The notes beneath the pieces are model-generated. The model was not told the DNA's origin and made no database searches. It was given only the letters and a program-made list of their open reading frames with translations. Below are positions 44,025-55,131 of a stretch of DNA of 64,000 nt, piece after piece. Position numbers and translations under genes: made by a program. The DNA is from Terana coerulea (taxonomy: Eukaryota; Basidiomycota; Agaricomycetes; Polyporales; Phanerochaetaceae): contig JAKOGH010000690.1 of assembly GCA_024811115.1 (NCBI GenBank), forward strand, positions 62,001-126,000. Direction: 5' to 3'. Position 1 is the first letter of the stretch. Each line of letters opens with the position of its first letter.

Positions 44025-46640
44025 TCACACGAAGACGATATTATCCTCTTCAAACTGCACCTCCCGTGTAGCTTCCTTCTCGGCACATACGGTGAGACTT
44101 GGGTCGATATCTTGGAGCAGCTCCCAGCGGTGCTCGGATAGCTCCCAGTCCACCACTTCGAGCTGGGCAATCGGCACACCTATGCGAGCCCGATACTGTA
44201 AGACGCGCCGCAGCCTGGAAAATTCGCAGTTGCTATTGCAGGGACACCGGGTCACAATGAGTCGCCCAACAATTATCCAGCGTAATCATCTGTAGGTGGG
44301 ACATTACCGGAGCTCCATCCTCGGATTCCCCAGACAGCGCGCCCACGATTTGGTGAAGGGCACTGCTGTAGAAATGTACCTCGACGACATTTGTAAGGGC
44401 GGCGGCAACAGCGCGGGCTACAGGGTCCGGGTCGTCGTCTAGAATCACTGGCCCATTGTCACACAGCCGTTCAATTCGTGCCTTGAGAACACTGGAGAGA
44501 CCCAGGTGGCCGGTGAAGGCCGCAGATACCTCCGTGAAGGAAGGCACCTGTACGTGAAGAACGGCCTGGGCTTCTTCCGTACCGCTCGTTTGAGTCCACC
44601 CAGTTAGCTCGAATAGCGCGTCGAAGTCATCCCATGCAAGCTTTAAGGAGGTCATGGCTATAGAACGCGCTTCTACTCCGCCGATGAGCCTTGGTGTGAT
44701 TGCACACAGCCCGTCAGAGAGTACGGAAGGGAGCTCGAGGTCTTCCTGGCGGAATGCGCGAAGAAGGCGAACTTTCGCAACGCGCGGATATTGGAGATGT
44801 TGTAGCAGCTGGATGCAATCCCCGAGTCTACCTTTTAGCGCTATGCTCTTCAGGTTCGGGAATGAGGCTGCTTGTCCCGCGTACGAATCGACGTATGGAT
44901 TGAATAGACACTCGATTTCTAGAGATTCCAGTTTTTGGAGCTCGCCCAAGGTTTCGACGACGTCGCATACGAGAGGCATCTCCGTAATGTAAAGCTGAAG
45001 ACCTGGTACGTATATCTTGAGGTGCACAAGAAACTTTGCAGACCATAACTTGCCCCAAGCTAGCTTTGATCCGTATAGCTTTGCAGACCGCCCAATGCCA
45101 TCCACAGAAAGGTGGGATCGTCGAAGGGATCGTCGAGGGTAGGGACGAGAGATAGGGTGTGTAGTTCAGGAGCCTCGTAAACGGCCGGATTGGTGCGATG
45201 CATCAGCTCACCCACCGTGGTAAGTTCGTTCATATACACGAGTAATCGCACCCTCGGCAGTACTTCGAGCAACACGTTGAGATGCTGAAGTTTGATGTGT
45301 GGATATCTGCAGTCTGGATCGTCTGTGTCGGAAGAAATGTACAGCAAGCGGTCTCCTGAGCGTTGGGTAGCAGCTTGAACGTACCCAACTTCTGACGGAA
45401 GTCGGATGTGCGACCACAACCCTGGGCATTGCAAAGCGACTTCTCTCCAGCGATGACAGACATGGGTGACCGCTATCCATCGGTCGTGGGTACAGCGGGT
45501 GTGACGTAGAGAGCTCCCTCCATCGCAAAAGCTCAGGGAATGGGCACAGTATTAGAACGCCTTTGTGAGTAATTCGTTGGGAAGACGAGAGCATGGAATT
45601 GGGTCGTTCATCGCTTTCTGGATCCGAAGGGCACCCCGATCAAATGCTTGGAGGTCGCGCTCAAGTTCCTCTCGTTGCTCCTGATCGGTAGTCTCGGTTC
45701 CAGACTCTTGACGCACTAGTAAGTAATTTGTTATCGACTACAAATTGGGGCTTGCAGATACGTGCGTCAAGAGTCTGGTGACTTTGGCTTAGACGGGTGT
45801 AGATGAGATTCACGTGGCGCTTATCTGTTGTATTGAAGTAAGTAACGCGTTTGTATACGGGCTAGCGCCCTCGGTTTCATGGTTGAGATTTTGAATTGTT
45901 CCTCCTCTTAGCTACGCTTTGTCATCCGTTCTACATCTTAGGTTGATTGGCATCTCTGAAAACTATATGCAAGAATATTTTTATGATGAGTAAGTCATTG
46001 CAAGGGTGCCAGTAACCTGCACAACGAGGGACTGTCTTCCCATTATGCATACTGGGAGGGATATACCCAACATGAGTCCTACTGATAATTCCAGCGTATG
46101 ACTAGATACCAAAAATGAATTTTCAAGATGTTTCTCAATTTTTATACCAAGCGTAGATGTGTATGCCGCACAGCGAGACACGATTTTTCAGCTGTCATGT
46201 AGGCGCCGAGTAAGCCCATTGTTAGTAGCGGCTTGAAGCATCGTCACAAAAGTTTCTTACCCAGCGCTCACGTGCTCCTTATCTACACCCGTCTAAGCGA
46301 AAGTCACCAGACGCTACAGAGCAAGCTCTGCAGGCGGACTTTGTAGTCCGATAACAAACTGATACCATCAGTTTGTTACCTCCTGCTCTGTGCGTCTGTG
46401 AACGAGACTACCTGATCGGTAGCCTCTGTCCGTGCGAGGTGAAGGGCTTCTGTACGAATGCCGAAAGTCATACGCTCGATTGCTTGCAGGTCTCTTCCAG
46501 CTTCTTTCGATTCGGTCGCATGCTAAAGGTATATTCAAAGCTTGGAGAGTGGTTTGGTTGTAGAAAATTTATGTACGCACTTGGTCTCGATATTCTGCTG
46601 CTGTCTGCACAGGGACCGCGCAGTTGGACTATGGTGACTC
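44025..46640 (-). pseudogene. F-box pseudogene F4, split by an inverted-repeat element
   Basis: Read on the minus strand. A 5' exon piece (about 46380-46500) has the helical N-terminus RDLQAIERMTFGIR. An inverted-repeat element (45727-46358) interrupts it. Past the element come TETTDQEQREELERDLQAFD and the F-box SRLPNELLTKAF, with an in-frame TAA where paralogues have Gln, Arg or Tyr, then YCAHS and WIAVTHVCHRWREVALQC. A 1-bp shift near 45080 breaks the frame before LYGSKLAWGKLW. The LRR-like body is then open to about 44255, where another shift separates LDNCWATHC from CNSNCEFSRLRRVLQY and the family tail. Lesions: one insertion, one nonsense codon and two frameshifts. Confidence 0.8.
45727..46358. 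mobile_element. 632-bp element with about 90-bp terminal inverted repeats
   Basis: The left end TTTGTTATCGACTACAAA (45727) mirrors the right end TTTGTAGTCCGATAACAAA (ending 46358). The arms stay alignable inwards through GTCTGGTGACTTT and CTTAGACGGGTGTAGAT for about 90 bases with mismatches and indels. The interior has no coding frame. No clean target-site duplication is seen. The left side is complicated by a 17-bp foldback (45700-45716 with 45762-45778) and the right by the palindrome TAACAAACTGAT/ATCAGTTTGTTA (46352-46378). It interrupts the N-terminal coding part of pseudogene F4. Confidence 0.65.
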
Positions 46641-47069
46641 GGAGCAAGGTATACAGTGCAGTACGAGTCGCAAACGCCACAAAGTCGTGGTGGATTTCCG
46701 TGTGAGGAAGACAGCTCCCACGGTTACACGACTCCGGCTGCCGTGATTTGATGTGGATGCTATTCAATGCTTGCTCCCAACTTCGCTCCTCTACTCCTTC
46801 CACCTGCACTGTCTTGCTCTTGCCACGACGTAGATCCTGACGATACCCTGCAAATGGATGCCATTAATATTGCTACTGCTTCGCTACTGATGTGCAACAG
46901 CCTTGGCATCATAGGCGTCGTCCACCCCAAAAGCCAATCCACAATGCCGATAGAGCGTGTTGCGCAGCCGTGCCTGGCCGTCATGAATTTCTATGTCACT
47001 CCATGACAAAAGTCACAAAACTGCTGCAGGACAAGGTCTAGGGAACAAGCTCTTTCACTTTCAACTGCG
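46641..47069. other. Divergent spacer before the 47.07-kb gene
   Basis: About 430 bases with the upstream region of the plus-strand gene at 47070 and of the F4 pseudogene. No gene supported. Confidence 0.3.
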
Positions 47070-48356
47070 ATGTTTGGTATGTCTCTCTTTCACGCCAGCA
47101 ACCTCGTGCTGCTCGCTCTGCTCGCCTTGGTCGCCATCGTATCATACGTCCTCCGCTACAAAGTCGTTCAACCCCGCCTTAACATCGGCCGGGTGTCCCT
47201 CTCCAAGCTCACTCTGTACGACGTACACTGCTCCGGAACGCTTTATAACGGCACCTACCATTTCGACTTCACTGCCGACACTCTCTCCATCCAGTTGCAC
47301 TGGCCCCGCCGTCCGACACCGCGATGGCTTACCTTCACCGCACAGGGGATTCTGTACAAATCTGACACCGCCATCGTCTCCGTCGGGAGTCTTTGTAGCA
47401 TCATGTGGTTCTTTCCGATGCTCTTTGGTACGACGGCGGGACCGTGGACGAACGCCGAGCTCGACGACTTCCGGATCCGCATCATGCACAGCAACGCGAC
47501 CCCGAAGTACATCCAGATGTCTCGCACGAACCTCGTCGGCGCGATCCTTGAGGGCGATATGCTACGCTTGGACGGCTTCAAGACGACGGTGCAGTTCCAC
47601 GGGATTAGCGAGCATGTCCTGGATAGGGACACCGCAGAGCCGGACGAGACGATGCCTGACGCAGGGCCATATGAGGAGCAGCCGGGTACCAGTGATGGTG
47701 GTAGCCTCGGAGCGTCGGGCGACGCGGACGGCGGGTCCAAACCTGGGCCTGACGGCGACAAGGAGTGTTTGCCGTTCATGACTCAACAGGAAGACGAGGT
47801 CCGCGTCTCCGCGGTCTTGCGTGGACTCATGATCAATAAGGCTGCGAGGCTATATACCCTTGGCGCAATCGATGCGCAGCTTCGACGTAACTGGGCTGCC
47901 AATCGCGGCAGTGTTGTCATGATTTTGAAGGAGATACGCTGGGCCAGGGTACCTTGGCCATCCCAGATGCAGGGCACGTCGAGCTGGTGGAGGTGAGTTG
48001 TTCTGTTCGGTATATTTGTTACAACTAACCGTGTTCATAGGAAACTCCTATCTGCTATTTCCCGCTTCCCATACGACCTCGCGGAATTCTACGAACACCC
48101 ATCTCATGCAGCCAATGTGTACGTTCTCAGGGCTGATGTTACCTTTGACAATTTCCGGGTGAGAATGCTTTACTCTTTGTGCTCTTGAATATCTCTCACT
48201 CGAATACATCAGGTTAGAGATGCAGAGCTCCTCATACAATCCATCGCATTATCAAGACAAAAAGTGTCCCAGTCCGATATCCGATGGCAAGACATCTTCG
48301 TCGATCGGCTAGCTCATACTATCCTATCAGCTTTCCAGGTTTCAGAACACGACTGA
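47070..48356 (+). CDS. Membrane-anchored protein of unknown function
   Basis: Three exons. Exon 1 (47070-47992) starts MFGMSLFHASNLVLLALLAL, one N-terminal membrane segment, then IGRVSLSKLTLYDVHCSGTL and beta-rich sequence with Asn-Gly repeats, and a Gly/Asp-rich linker. Exon 2 begins KLLSAISRFPYDLAEF and ends VTFDNFR. Exon 3 reads VRDAELLIQSIALSRQ to a TGA at 48354. The N-terminal membrane segment followed by a GRVSLxxLxLYDV beta stretch faintly recalls the start of Csf1/Fmp27-type bridge-like lipid transfer proteins, but this protein is far shorter (about 380 residues) and the link is only a guess. Splice joins are in phase and the gene looks intact. Confidence 0.6.
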
Positions 48357-48756
48357 GCAGCACACTGTCCCTACAATTTACATCGTAGGTACCACTATCA
48401 TATCTCAACTCATGCTACCTACTCTCCACAAGGGCCTTTCTCATGATTCCCCATTTCAGCATCACTTCACCACGGTACGCAGGACATATGAACAATACGG
48501 TAGTACATTACATATACAAGAGTACATACATGTAGCACTAGCAACGTCGTCCGTTCCTATCATAGGCACTCATGTAACATGAGCATCGTGTTTGGTTCGG
48601 TCTGAATAAATAACTGATAAACCAAGAGAATGAAGCAAGAGTGAGCGTCCGCATCTGAAGCACATCTCATCCGAGGTACAGGGAGGGGTGAGGGGAAGTC
48701 GGCGTTGGAATGATCATGAAGAGTCATCGCATGGCATGGCGTCGCAGAAAAGTGGA
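48357..48756. other. Convergent 3' spacer
   Basis: About 400 bases between two convergent genes. No gene, repeat or RNA recognised. Confidence 0.3.
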
Positions 48757-50871
48757 TCAGAATGCAAAGCCGGACTCAGCAGCAGCCTGAGGTGACTCCA
48801 CGGGTGCGATTGAACCATTCGAGAGCCTGTTCGTCCGCCCAGTGTGCGGCGACACCACTGAGAGATGGGGCAGCAGCAGCGGGTTCCCGGTCTGGGCGTC
48901 CTCCATCATCTCCGCATCCTTCGCCCTACCTTCACCGGTCCCGACACCGTATCCAACAACACTCTCGCCGTCACCCACCTTCTTCACGCCCCACCCGCTG
49001 CCAATGCCTGCCGCCCCGACGCCCGTGCCCATCTGGTCCACCAGCGTCGTGTCCGACACGCGTATCGTCGGGCTGTTCGCGCTCAGCCGCGGGCGCAGGC
49101 GCGCTATCGCGAGCGGGTCCGCGAACGGGTCGCGCATCACCGCGCTGTGCATGTTCATGCCCTCGCCCTCGAACGCGCCGACGCCGGGCGACGTCTGCAC
49201 CATCAGCAGCGGCGAGATGTTGCGCGCCTTTCGCCGTCGCAGTGCTCCGTCCGACCGAGCCGGCGGAGAGCAGCGCGCCGCTGCCGTGCCCACCGCTCGA
49301 CGTCGGGCTCGCGAGCGACGCGGGCGCGGTCGCGTATTGGCTCAGCTGCGAGCCTGCGTGCGACAGCTGCGAGAGCGGCGGCGAGGGCAGCGCGCCCATC
49401 GTTGCGCCGGAGCGCACGCTGGTGGGCGTGCGTGGCGCGTTCGGGCTGCGTGGCGAGCGGGGCCAGCGGGGGCTCTTTGGCGTGCGCGGGCGGGTCTTCG
49501 CAGAGTTGGCGCCGGTAGAGGGCGAGCGGTCGAACATGGAGCCGCGTACGCTCTCCCAGTCGAGGGGTGCGGCGTGCTGGCGCCGTCGGTGGCGGACGCA
49601 GAGGAAGGAGATGAGGATCAGTAAAAGTGCGAGTCCGCCGACGCCGCCCACTACACCAGCAATGATGGCAGTTCTGGTGTTAGTTGACCTACGAAGTCAT
49701 TGTGAGCTATGATGCAAGAAGAATGAAGGGACTACATGTTGGCTTACATGCTGGCATGCGACGATACCTTGACGGTACTTGCAGAAGGGCCAATAGCGCC
49801 TACGCTAGTGACTGTCGTCAAACTTTCGCTAGTCAAGGTCAAGGTAGAAGTGTGACCCGCGCTGGAAACGGTTTTGGTCACAAGCACAGGAGTAGAGGAA
49901 ATGAAGATTGAGGTGGAAGAGCTTGGGACATTATCTGCTACTGGCTGAGTCTTGTTGGTTGAATTAGATGATCTGAGAGGTAGTAGCTTTAGCCTTTTCC
50001 TCGGTTACTGGAGGACTCGACGGGGTTAGGCTTACTTTGACGATGAGTCCGAAGTAGATGATTCAGATGCACTCGGCGACGGAGGCTGGGTATGACTTTC
50101 AGAAGAAGCTATGAGCGGCGGCGGCGCGCTGGTGTCCTCTGTAGGAGCGCTTGATGCCGCTACAGTGGGCGCCGTCGGAGGGGGAGCCAGGGCTTCATTT
50201 GCAGGCGGGACAGCTGGGGATAGCCCCGAGGTTGCCGATGGTGGCGCCGGCGGTGGCGGCGTTGCAGAAGACGACGACAAACTTGCAAGAGTAGAGGGGC
50301 TAGAAGTTGTGGACGAGGGAGAAGGAACAGTAGGGGTGGATGAAGTCACAGCTGTCTCTTTGGGCGAGGAAACACTGCTTGTGCCAGGAGTGCTTTTCTG
50401 ATTCACAAAGTTTCCAGCAATACTAGTCGCGATATTGACGGCGTGGGAGACAATGGTCTTCAACTCTCCAGGCCTGGGGAGTATGATGCTTCTCGGAGAA
50501 GGAGGCGCAGTGGGAGACAACAAAGAAGTCGTTGGCGTCGAAGGAATGGAAGTGTTTAAAGAGTGTGCGACAGCAGTAGGACTTGAAGTATTGGCTGCAG
50601 AGCTCGTCAAGGAGCTTGAAGATGAAGAGGCCTGCGATGACGACCTTACAGATCCATTTTCGGACTGAACTGCAAAAATTTACAACGTCAGTCGACTTGA
50701 GGTATGAGGAAACCAGACAGACAGAGACAGCGCAGCCGTAGATGCTTGTGCGTTGCCTAGCGAATGAGCATCACAGATGAAGACACAGAACGCACCTGTC
50801 CCTGTCTCGCCATGTACCGGATCCGCAGGCTCAGCACGCTGTGAAGCGTACCTACCAAAGCGAGGAGGCAT
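48757..50871 (-). CDS. Ser/Thr-rich single-pass plasma-membrane-type protein
   Basis: Exon 1 (about 50796-50871) encodes MPPRFGRYASQRAEPADPVH and joins in phase to VQSENGSVRSSSQASSSS. A long Ser/Thr/Pro ectodomain follows (for example TPTVPSPSSTTSSPSTLASL), and a second segment has TLTLTSESLTTVTSVGAIG. The membrane span is IIAGVVGGVGGLALLLILIS, followed by the basic stop-transfer VRHRRRQ. The cytoplasmic tail has ARNISPLLMVQTSPGVGAF and ends PQAAAESGFAF. The layout (glycosylatable Ser/Thr stalk, one span, tail) fits Mid2/WSC-like wall-stress sensors, though no WSC Cys domain is present. The tail changes reading frame between about 49250 and 49290 (GSGALLSAGS versus RRRKARNIS), so a small indel or micro-intron is needed there. 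Confidence 0.65.
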
Positions 50872-51448
50872 TAAGTTGAAGAAGAAAAGGGCGAACGCGG
50901 ACGAAAAGGCTAAGGTAGAGAGCTAAAGGAAAGAACAGTGAGCTCTGCTGCGGGACGATAGCTGTCACAGCCACAGACTGCGATAGCTACGATGAACACA
51001 CTGATGGGAGTTGCAAGGGTCTACTTGATGTATCTGCGACATCTTGTTTCAGCTGTTCCAAGACTACAGAGGCGTTGTGTATCAGTCCTGCAGGTCGTCG
51101 TATACAAACCACAACTTTTATGCATCTGCGCGCGCAGGTTCAACCACTTGCAATTTTCACTCTCCACTGGACTAGGAACATCGTCCAGGACAAGTTGCCA
51201 GGCATGCAATGAAGCGCCGCAGCGGAAGGGGAATGAAGTTCTCACGGTTATACTTTGTGGCGCTCTCGAGCGAACCTAGTCGCTAACAAGCCTATACTTG
51301 CACAGTCGTCACTCCGGGTGGTCGCTGGTTGCACCCTGTTCAGCCCCCTCTCATCTCAACAAGTACATATAATTGAAGGTGAGGTACGTACTTTGGTACT
51401 TTTCCAGTCCAAAATGATGACCCCTGGTTTATCGACCAGTCCGCTGAC
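50872..51448. other. Divergent spacer
   Basis: About 575 bases between the membrane-protein start and F-box locus F5. It lacks the 32-bp F-box promoter block. No gene supported. Confidence 0.3.
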
Positions 51449-53590
51449 ATGGAATCGCCGCCCTCGACGGGAGATCGCACACTTCAAAGGGATCTGCAAG
51501 CCCTTGATAGAGCGGTTGCACGTATACGCGAGGCGACAAAGGAACTGGCTTTAGTCGGGTACCCTGTGCAGACTCAGAGAGTGGAGCTCGAGCAGGAACT
51601 TCAGGCACTGGAGCGTACCCCGTTGCGGATACGAAGAGCGATCAACAAGCTCAACCCTACATCCCGTCTTCCAAACGAAGTTCTCACAGATATTCTACTA
51701 CTGCGCTCACTCTCCGCGTTTAGTAGGGAGAGCCTCCCGAGTTTCCGGATACATGGGATACCGAAATCCAGTGGATTGTAGTCACCCATGTTTGCCATCG
51801 CTGGAGAGATGTTGCTCTACTATGTCCGGGACTATGGGCGCACATAGAGCTCCCCACCGCCGTATCGTACATCCAGGCCGCTCTGCAGCGCTCGAAGACC
51901 CGTCCCCTCTACATCAGCCATACTGCTCTTGAACGCTCAGACGACTCCCTATTCACAAGCACAGAAAGAAACTGTATAGAGCCGGAGCATATCATCCCGA
52001 TACTCGAAACGGCGGACAGGGTACGCATTCTCAATATCTCCTCATGGCATTGCGACCTACGAAACGTCGTGAGGCACTTCGATTCCCTCAAACAGGCCAC
52101 CCAACTCCGTATGCTGTCCCTCGTTGACTGCGATCGCTTCGATGGCTGGGACACCACTGCGATTGAGCTTACCCGAATGCTCAACGCTCCCAACTTGCGT
52201 TATGCGCGATTGTACGGGTCGGGCGCGACACTGGATAAAGTCAAAAGCATGGAATCGCTCACACACCTTTCTCTTGTCATGGCTCTCTGGGGTGACTATA
52301 ACACCCCGCCAATGAGGTTCGTTCTGAACAGCTTCTCGCACTTGCGCAATCTCGAAGTGTTCGAGGTAGAGTGTCGATTCGCCTTTTGGGATTCCCAGGA
52401 TCTCCAACCTCAGAACGCAACGAGCATCTCTCTAACTCATCTGCGCAAGATTCAACTGTCGGGTGCCTTCTGGGACACCATCTCCCTTCTACAACATCAC
52501 ATGTACCCGTCATCTGCGAATGTTGGGATCCATTGCGACGTCGTGGTCGGTCGCCAACTCGAGCAAGAAGTTCAACTTCGCGGTATTGCTGACGCAATAC
52601 CCGCAGTCGTTCCCAAGCTATTGGCGAGCATAGAAGGAAACCCCCACCTATTGACCTCGTTGACGGCTCGCGTTGAAGACGGCTCCTGGTGGCTGGTGAC
52701 ATCAGGATGGTCTCAGCCGCACAACACCGTAGAAGCGCGGCAAGTGTTTGATTTGAGCATTCCTACAAACATCGAGGCTTCGCTTATTCTCCTTCGCACG
52801 CTTGACCTCTCAGGAGGCCGCAAGCTTGACGTTCAAGGGTTGTGCTCTAGTAGATTTGGATTTACATTTCAACCACAGTCTGCCTGGCGCGCTCTTGCCG
52901 AGGCTGTTCTGAACGTCGTTGAGCTGCGCGTCGACTTTAGCGACCTATCTCTAGTGACAGGCAGGGGTTTGCAAACCCTCCAAGGGTTAAGGGTAAGAGT
53001 ATAGAGGGTAAGGGTAAGGGTTGAAGAAAGTTAACCCTCATCTGGCAGAGGTCTGCACGCAAATACTAGACATGTTGCTGGATAGGGCTGCAAGTGTTGT
53101 GAGTGCTTTCTATATCAATCTGAGCTACTCAAATAGAAGGCTGACATTATAAGTAAACAAAAAAAGCACTCAAAGCACCATTTTCTACCTATTTTGGCAA
53201 GGGTTTGAAGGGTAACCTTCAACCCTTACCCTTCATAAGGGTAAGGGTTTTGGAGGGTAAGGGTAAGGGTTAGCCTCTAAGCATGGAGGGTTTACCCTTG
53301 CCATTCACTACCTATCTCTCATACATTGACTACTCGGCGAACCTGACCAAGAACTATTGATCATTCCTCGACTAAAGCAGATTGCCTTTAGGAGGTGCTA
53401 TTCTGAACAACTGTACGGGCACATCACCCTGCGACTTGAACTGCGAATTTCTTACGCTGCGATCCATCACAGCTTATTGAGCCCGTATGTGACCAACACC
53501 AACGACTCTCCTCGAGTTCGAGTCTTGTTGCCTGCCTACAATGCATTGCTGGGACCTGTTCAAGAATATGAGCCCAAGTGTCATCGTGTG
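51449..53590 (+). pseudogene. F-box pseudogene F5 with MITE insertion
   Basis: Starts MESPPSTGDRTLQRDLQALD and has two copies of the helical lead-in (RDLQALDRAVARIREA; QELQALERTPLRIRRA). The F-box SRLPNEVLTDI loses frame at TATTCTACTACTGCGC, where a different frame gives FYYCAHS. A second shift precedes TEIQWIVVTHVCHRW. The body is then open from about 51727 to 53004 with LRR-like sequence. A 359-bp MITE at 52952 interrupts it at DLSLV. Past the MITE the family tail is recognisable in decayed form (RRCYSEQLYGHIT, CDLNCEF, later LEFESC and MSPSVIV to about 53590), with extra stops. So two F-box frameshifts, one insertion and 3' decay. Confidence 0.8.
52952..53310 (+). mobile_element. hAT-like MITE with telomere-like subterminal repeats, copy 1 (359 bp)
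   Basis: Starts TAGTGACAGGCAGGGG (52952) and ends CCCTTGCCATTCACTA (53310). It is flanked by the identical octamer CCTATCTC at 52944-52951 and 53311-53318, an 8-bp target-site duplication. Subterminal regions carry runs of (T)AAGGGT/ACCCTTA, superficially telomeric, in both orientations. No coding capacity. Same family as 55463-55822, inserted in the opposite orientation. Confidence 0.9.
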
Positions 53591-55131
53591 TAGAAGTGCA
53601 AGCGCATACGGTGGCGTACACTCCTACCGAGGCCTAGAGGAAGCTAGGATGGTTACTCACTTGTAGGCTGGTTGGTTAACACATAAGTGGGTTTTGAGAG
53701 TTGAAAGAGTCTTGTTATGTATGGCGCAGAAAGCTGCCTTATATATAATACAGAGTAGCTGTACTACAAACAGACACAAATAGGTACCAGGACAATAGAC
53801 AATAGAGATCATTATGGTGGAACCTAGTAGAACAATAGAGAAGATGTGAGCAGAGCGCTTACAGCGTCTATCTGACTCAACATCGTGCATGCCGAGGACG
53901 AGATCCAATGGCATACAGTGGAGCACCCAGAGTGTGGCAAAGAGTGTGAATGGAGGAGCTGGTGGGACTATGCAGATGAGGTTGAAGATGAGCTGAAGTC
54001 CAAGGCTTTGCGGGCCAAGATAACATGGACTGAATGGCAGTGACACAAAGGGGCCGGACGGGATCATGACTTATTATAATACTGAGTAGAATGTAACAGT
54101 ATGTAAGTTATAATCGATGTAGGTTTGCAAAGTAGCTTATCAATGCAATGCACTCTTGCTTGGGCAGCACTCTGAAAGGGAGACAGGTGACATGTGAAGC
54201 CACCTGTGTGAACTTGTGCTCTCCGAAGAAAAGTGAATGGTACTGAGCTTCACACAGTGATCCATCTCCGCGAGGGAGACCTGTGGCGAGGACTTGGCAT
54301 GAGTATTTACGCAGGGCTGCTAAGTGCACGTACGGTAGTCCTGACAATCTGCTCGCGCTCGCTTCCGCCAGCCTCTATCATCATCTTCATGTTCTTCTAG
54401 ATCTGCCTGGCTTCCGCTTTGAAATCCCCTCTCCTCTATCTAGCCCGAGGGGTGCACGATGGCTAGCGCTGACATCAACTTGTCCTCAGGTGGTCACTAT
54501 GTGTCTGGGGTCCTGCCAGGTAAGCGCTTTGAAGACGCCTCGGATGTCCGGGGCCTTACTCTCAAATGTATTCCCAGTGTCACAGGCTCGGGGGCATTTG
54601 CATAGTTATACTTATGATTCTGCTAGTACTGTGCACGGATATCAAATCAAAAATATTTGGCACCTTTTGCAGTGCTATATCCACTTAAAACCAGCAATTA
54701 TAGCACTAACATCCAATAAGTAGTGCTGTACTGCATGAGTACCCACTGTAGAAAGCAGGCAGTGCACTCACAAGGCTAAATTTCGGGCTCCATTGGCTGT
54801 TTTCTTCATTGCCATGCACACCCTCACCTTAATGAAGCTGGAGAGCTAGGAAACACCAACTTTCACTTGCGAGATCCCACTATCTACTGTTATCTTATCT
54901 CTAGGGGTGTAGGATCCTAGGCGCTTGTGTACAAGATGCTGGACAACTTGCTGTCAGCGCTAGCAATTGTGCCTCCCTCTGCTCCACACCATCTCGACTG
55001 CATCAAGAACCTCTGGCCCACGCACCTTTAATCGTACATTGAACGTAGGAGCTGAACCAGTGCGTGTAGGCACGCTGAAGTATTGATGTTCGCTGATTGT
55101 GTTTGGACAGAGTCGCTTTGCACAGGTTAAT
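53591..55131. other. Gene-free interval between F5 and F6
   Basis: About 1.5 kb, AT-richer than its surroundings, with a possible solo LTR at 53662-54098. The remaining sequence has only short open frames without family resemblance. Confidence 0.4.
53662..54098 (-). mobile_element. Possible solo LTR (437 bp)
   Basis: On the minus strand it runs from TGTTACATTC to CAGCCTACA. It carries a TATA-like TATATATAAGG near 53745 followed by an ACTCTTTCAACTCTC-type leader, the order seen in retrotransposon LTRs. No matching second LTR, internal domain or clear 5-bp duplication was found, so this is tentative. Confidence 0.3.

Noticed and set aside
48762..49712. 316-codon plus-strand Arg/Ser-rich frame
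   Set aside because: Antisense to the membrane-protein gene in very GC-rich DNA, with no recognisable domain.
52966..53310. Telomeric repeat or telomere-fusion remnant (runs of TAAGGGT)
   Set aside because: The runs are confined to the subterminal parts of two short elements with target-site duplications, so they belong to a MITE rather than a telomere.
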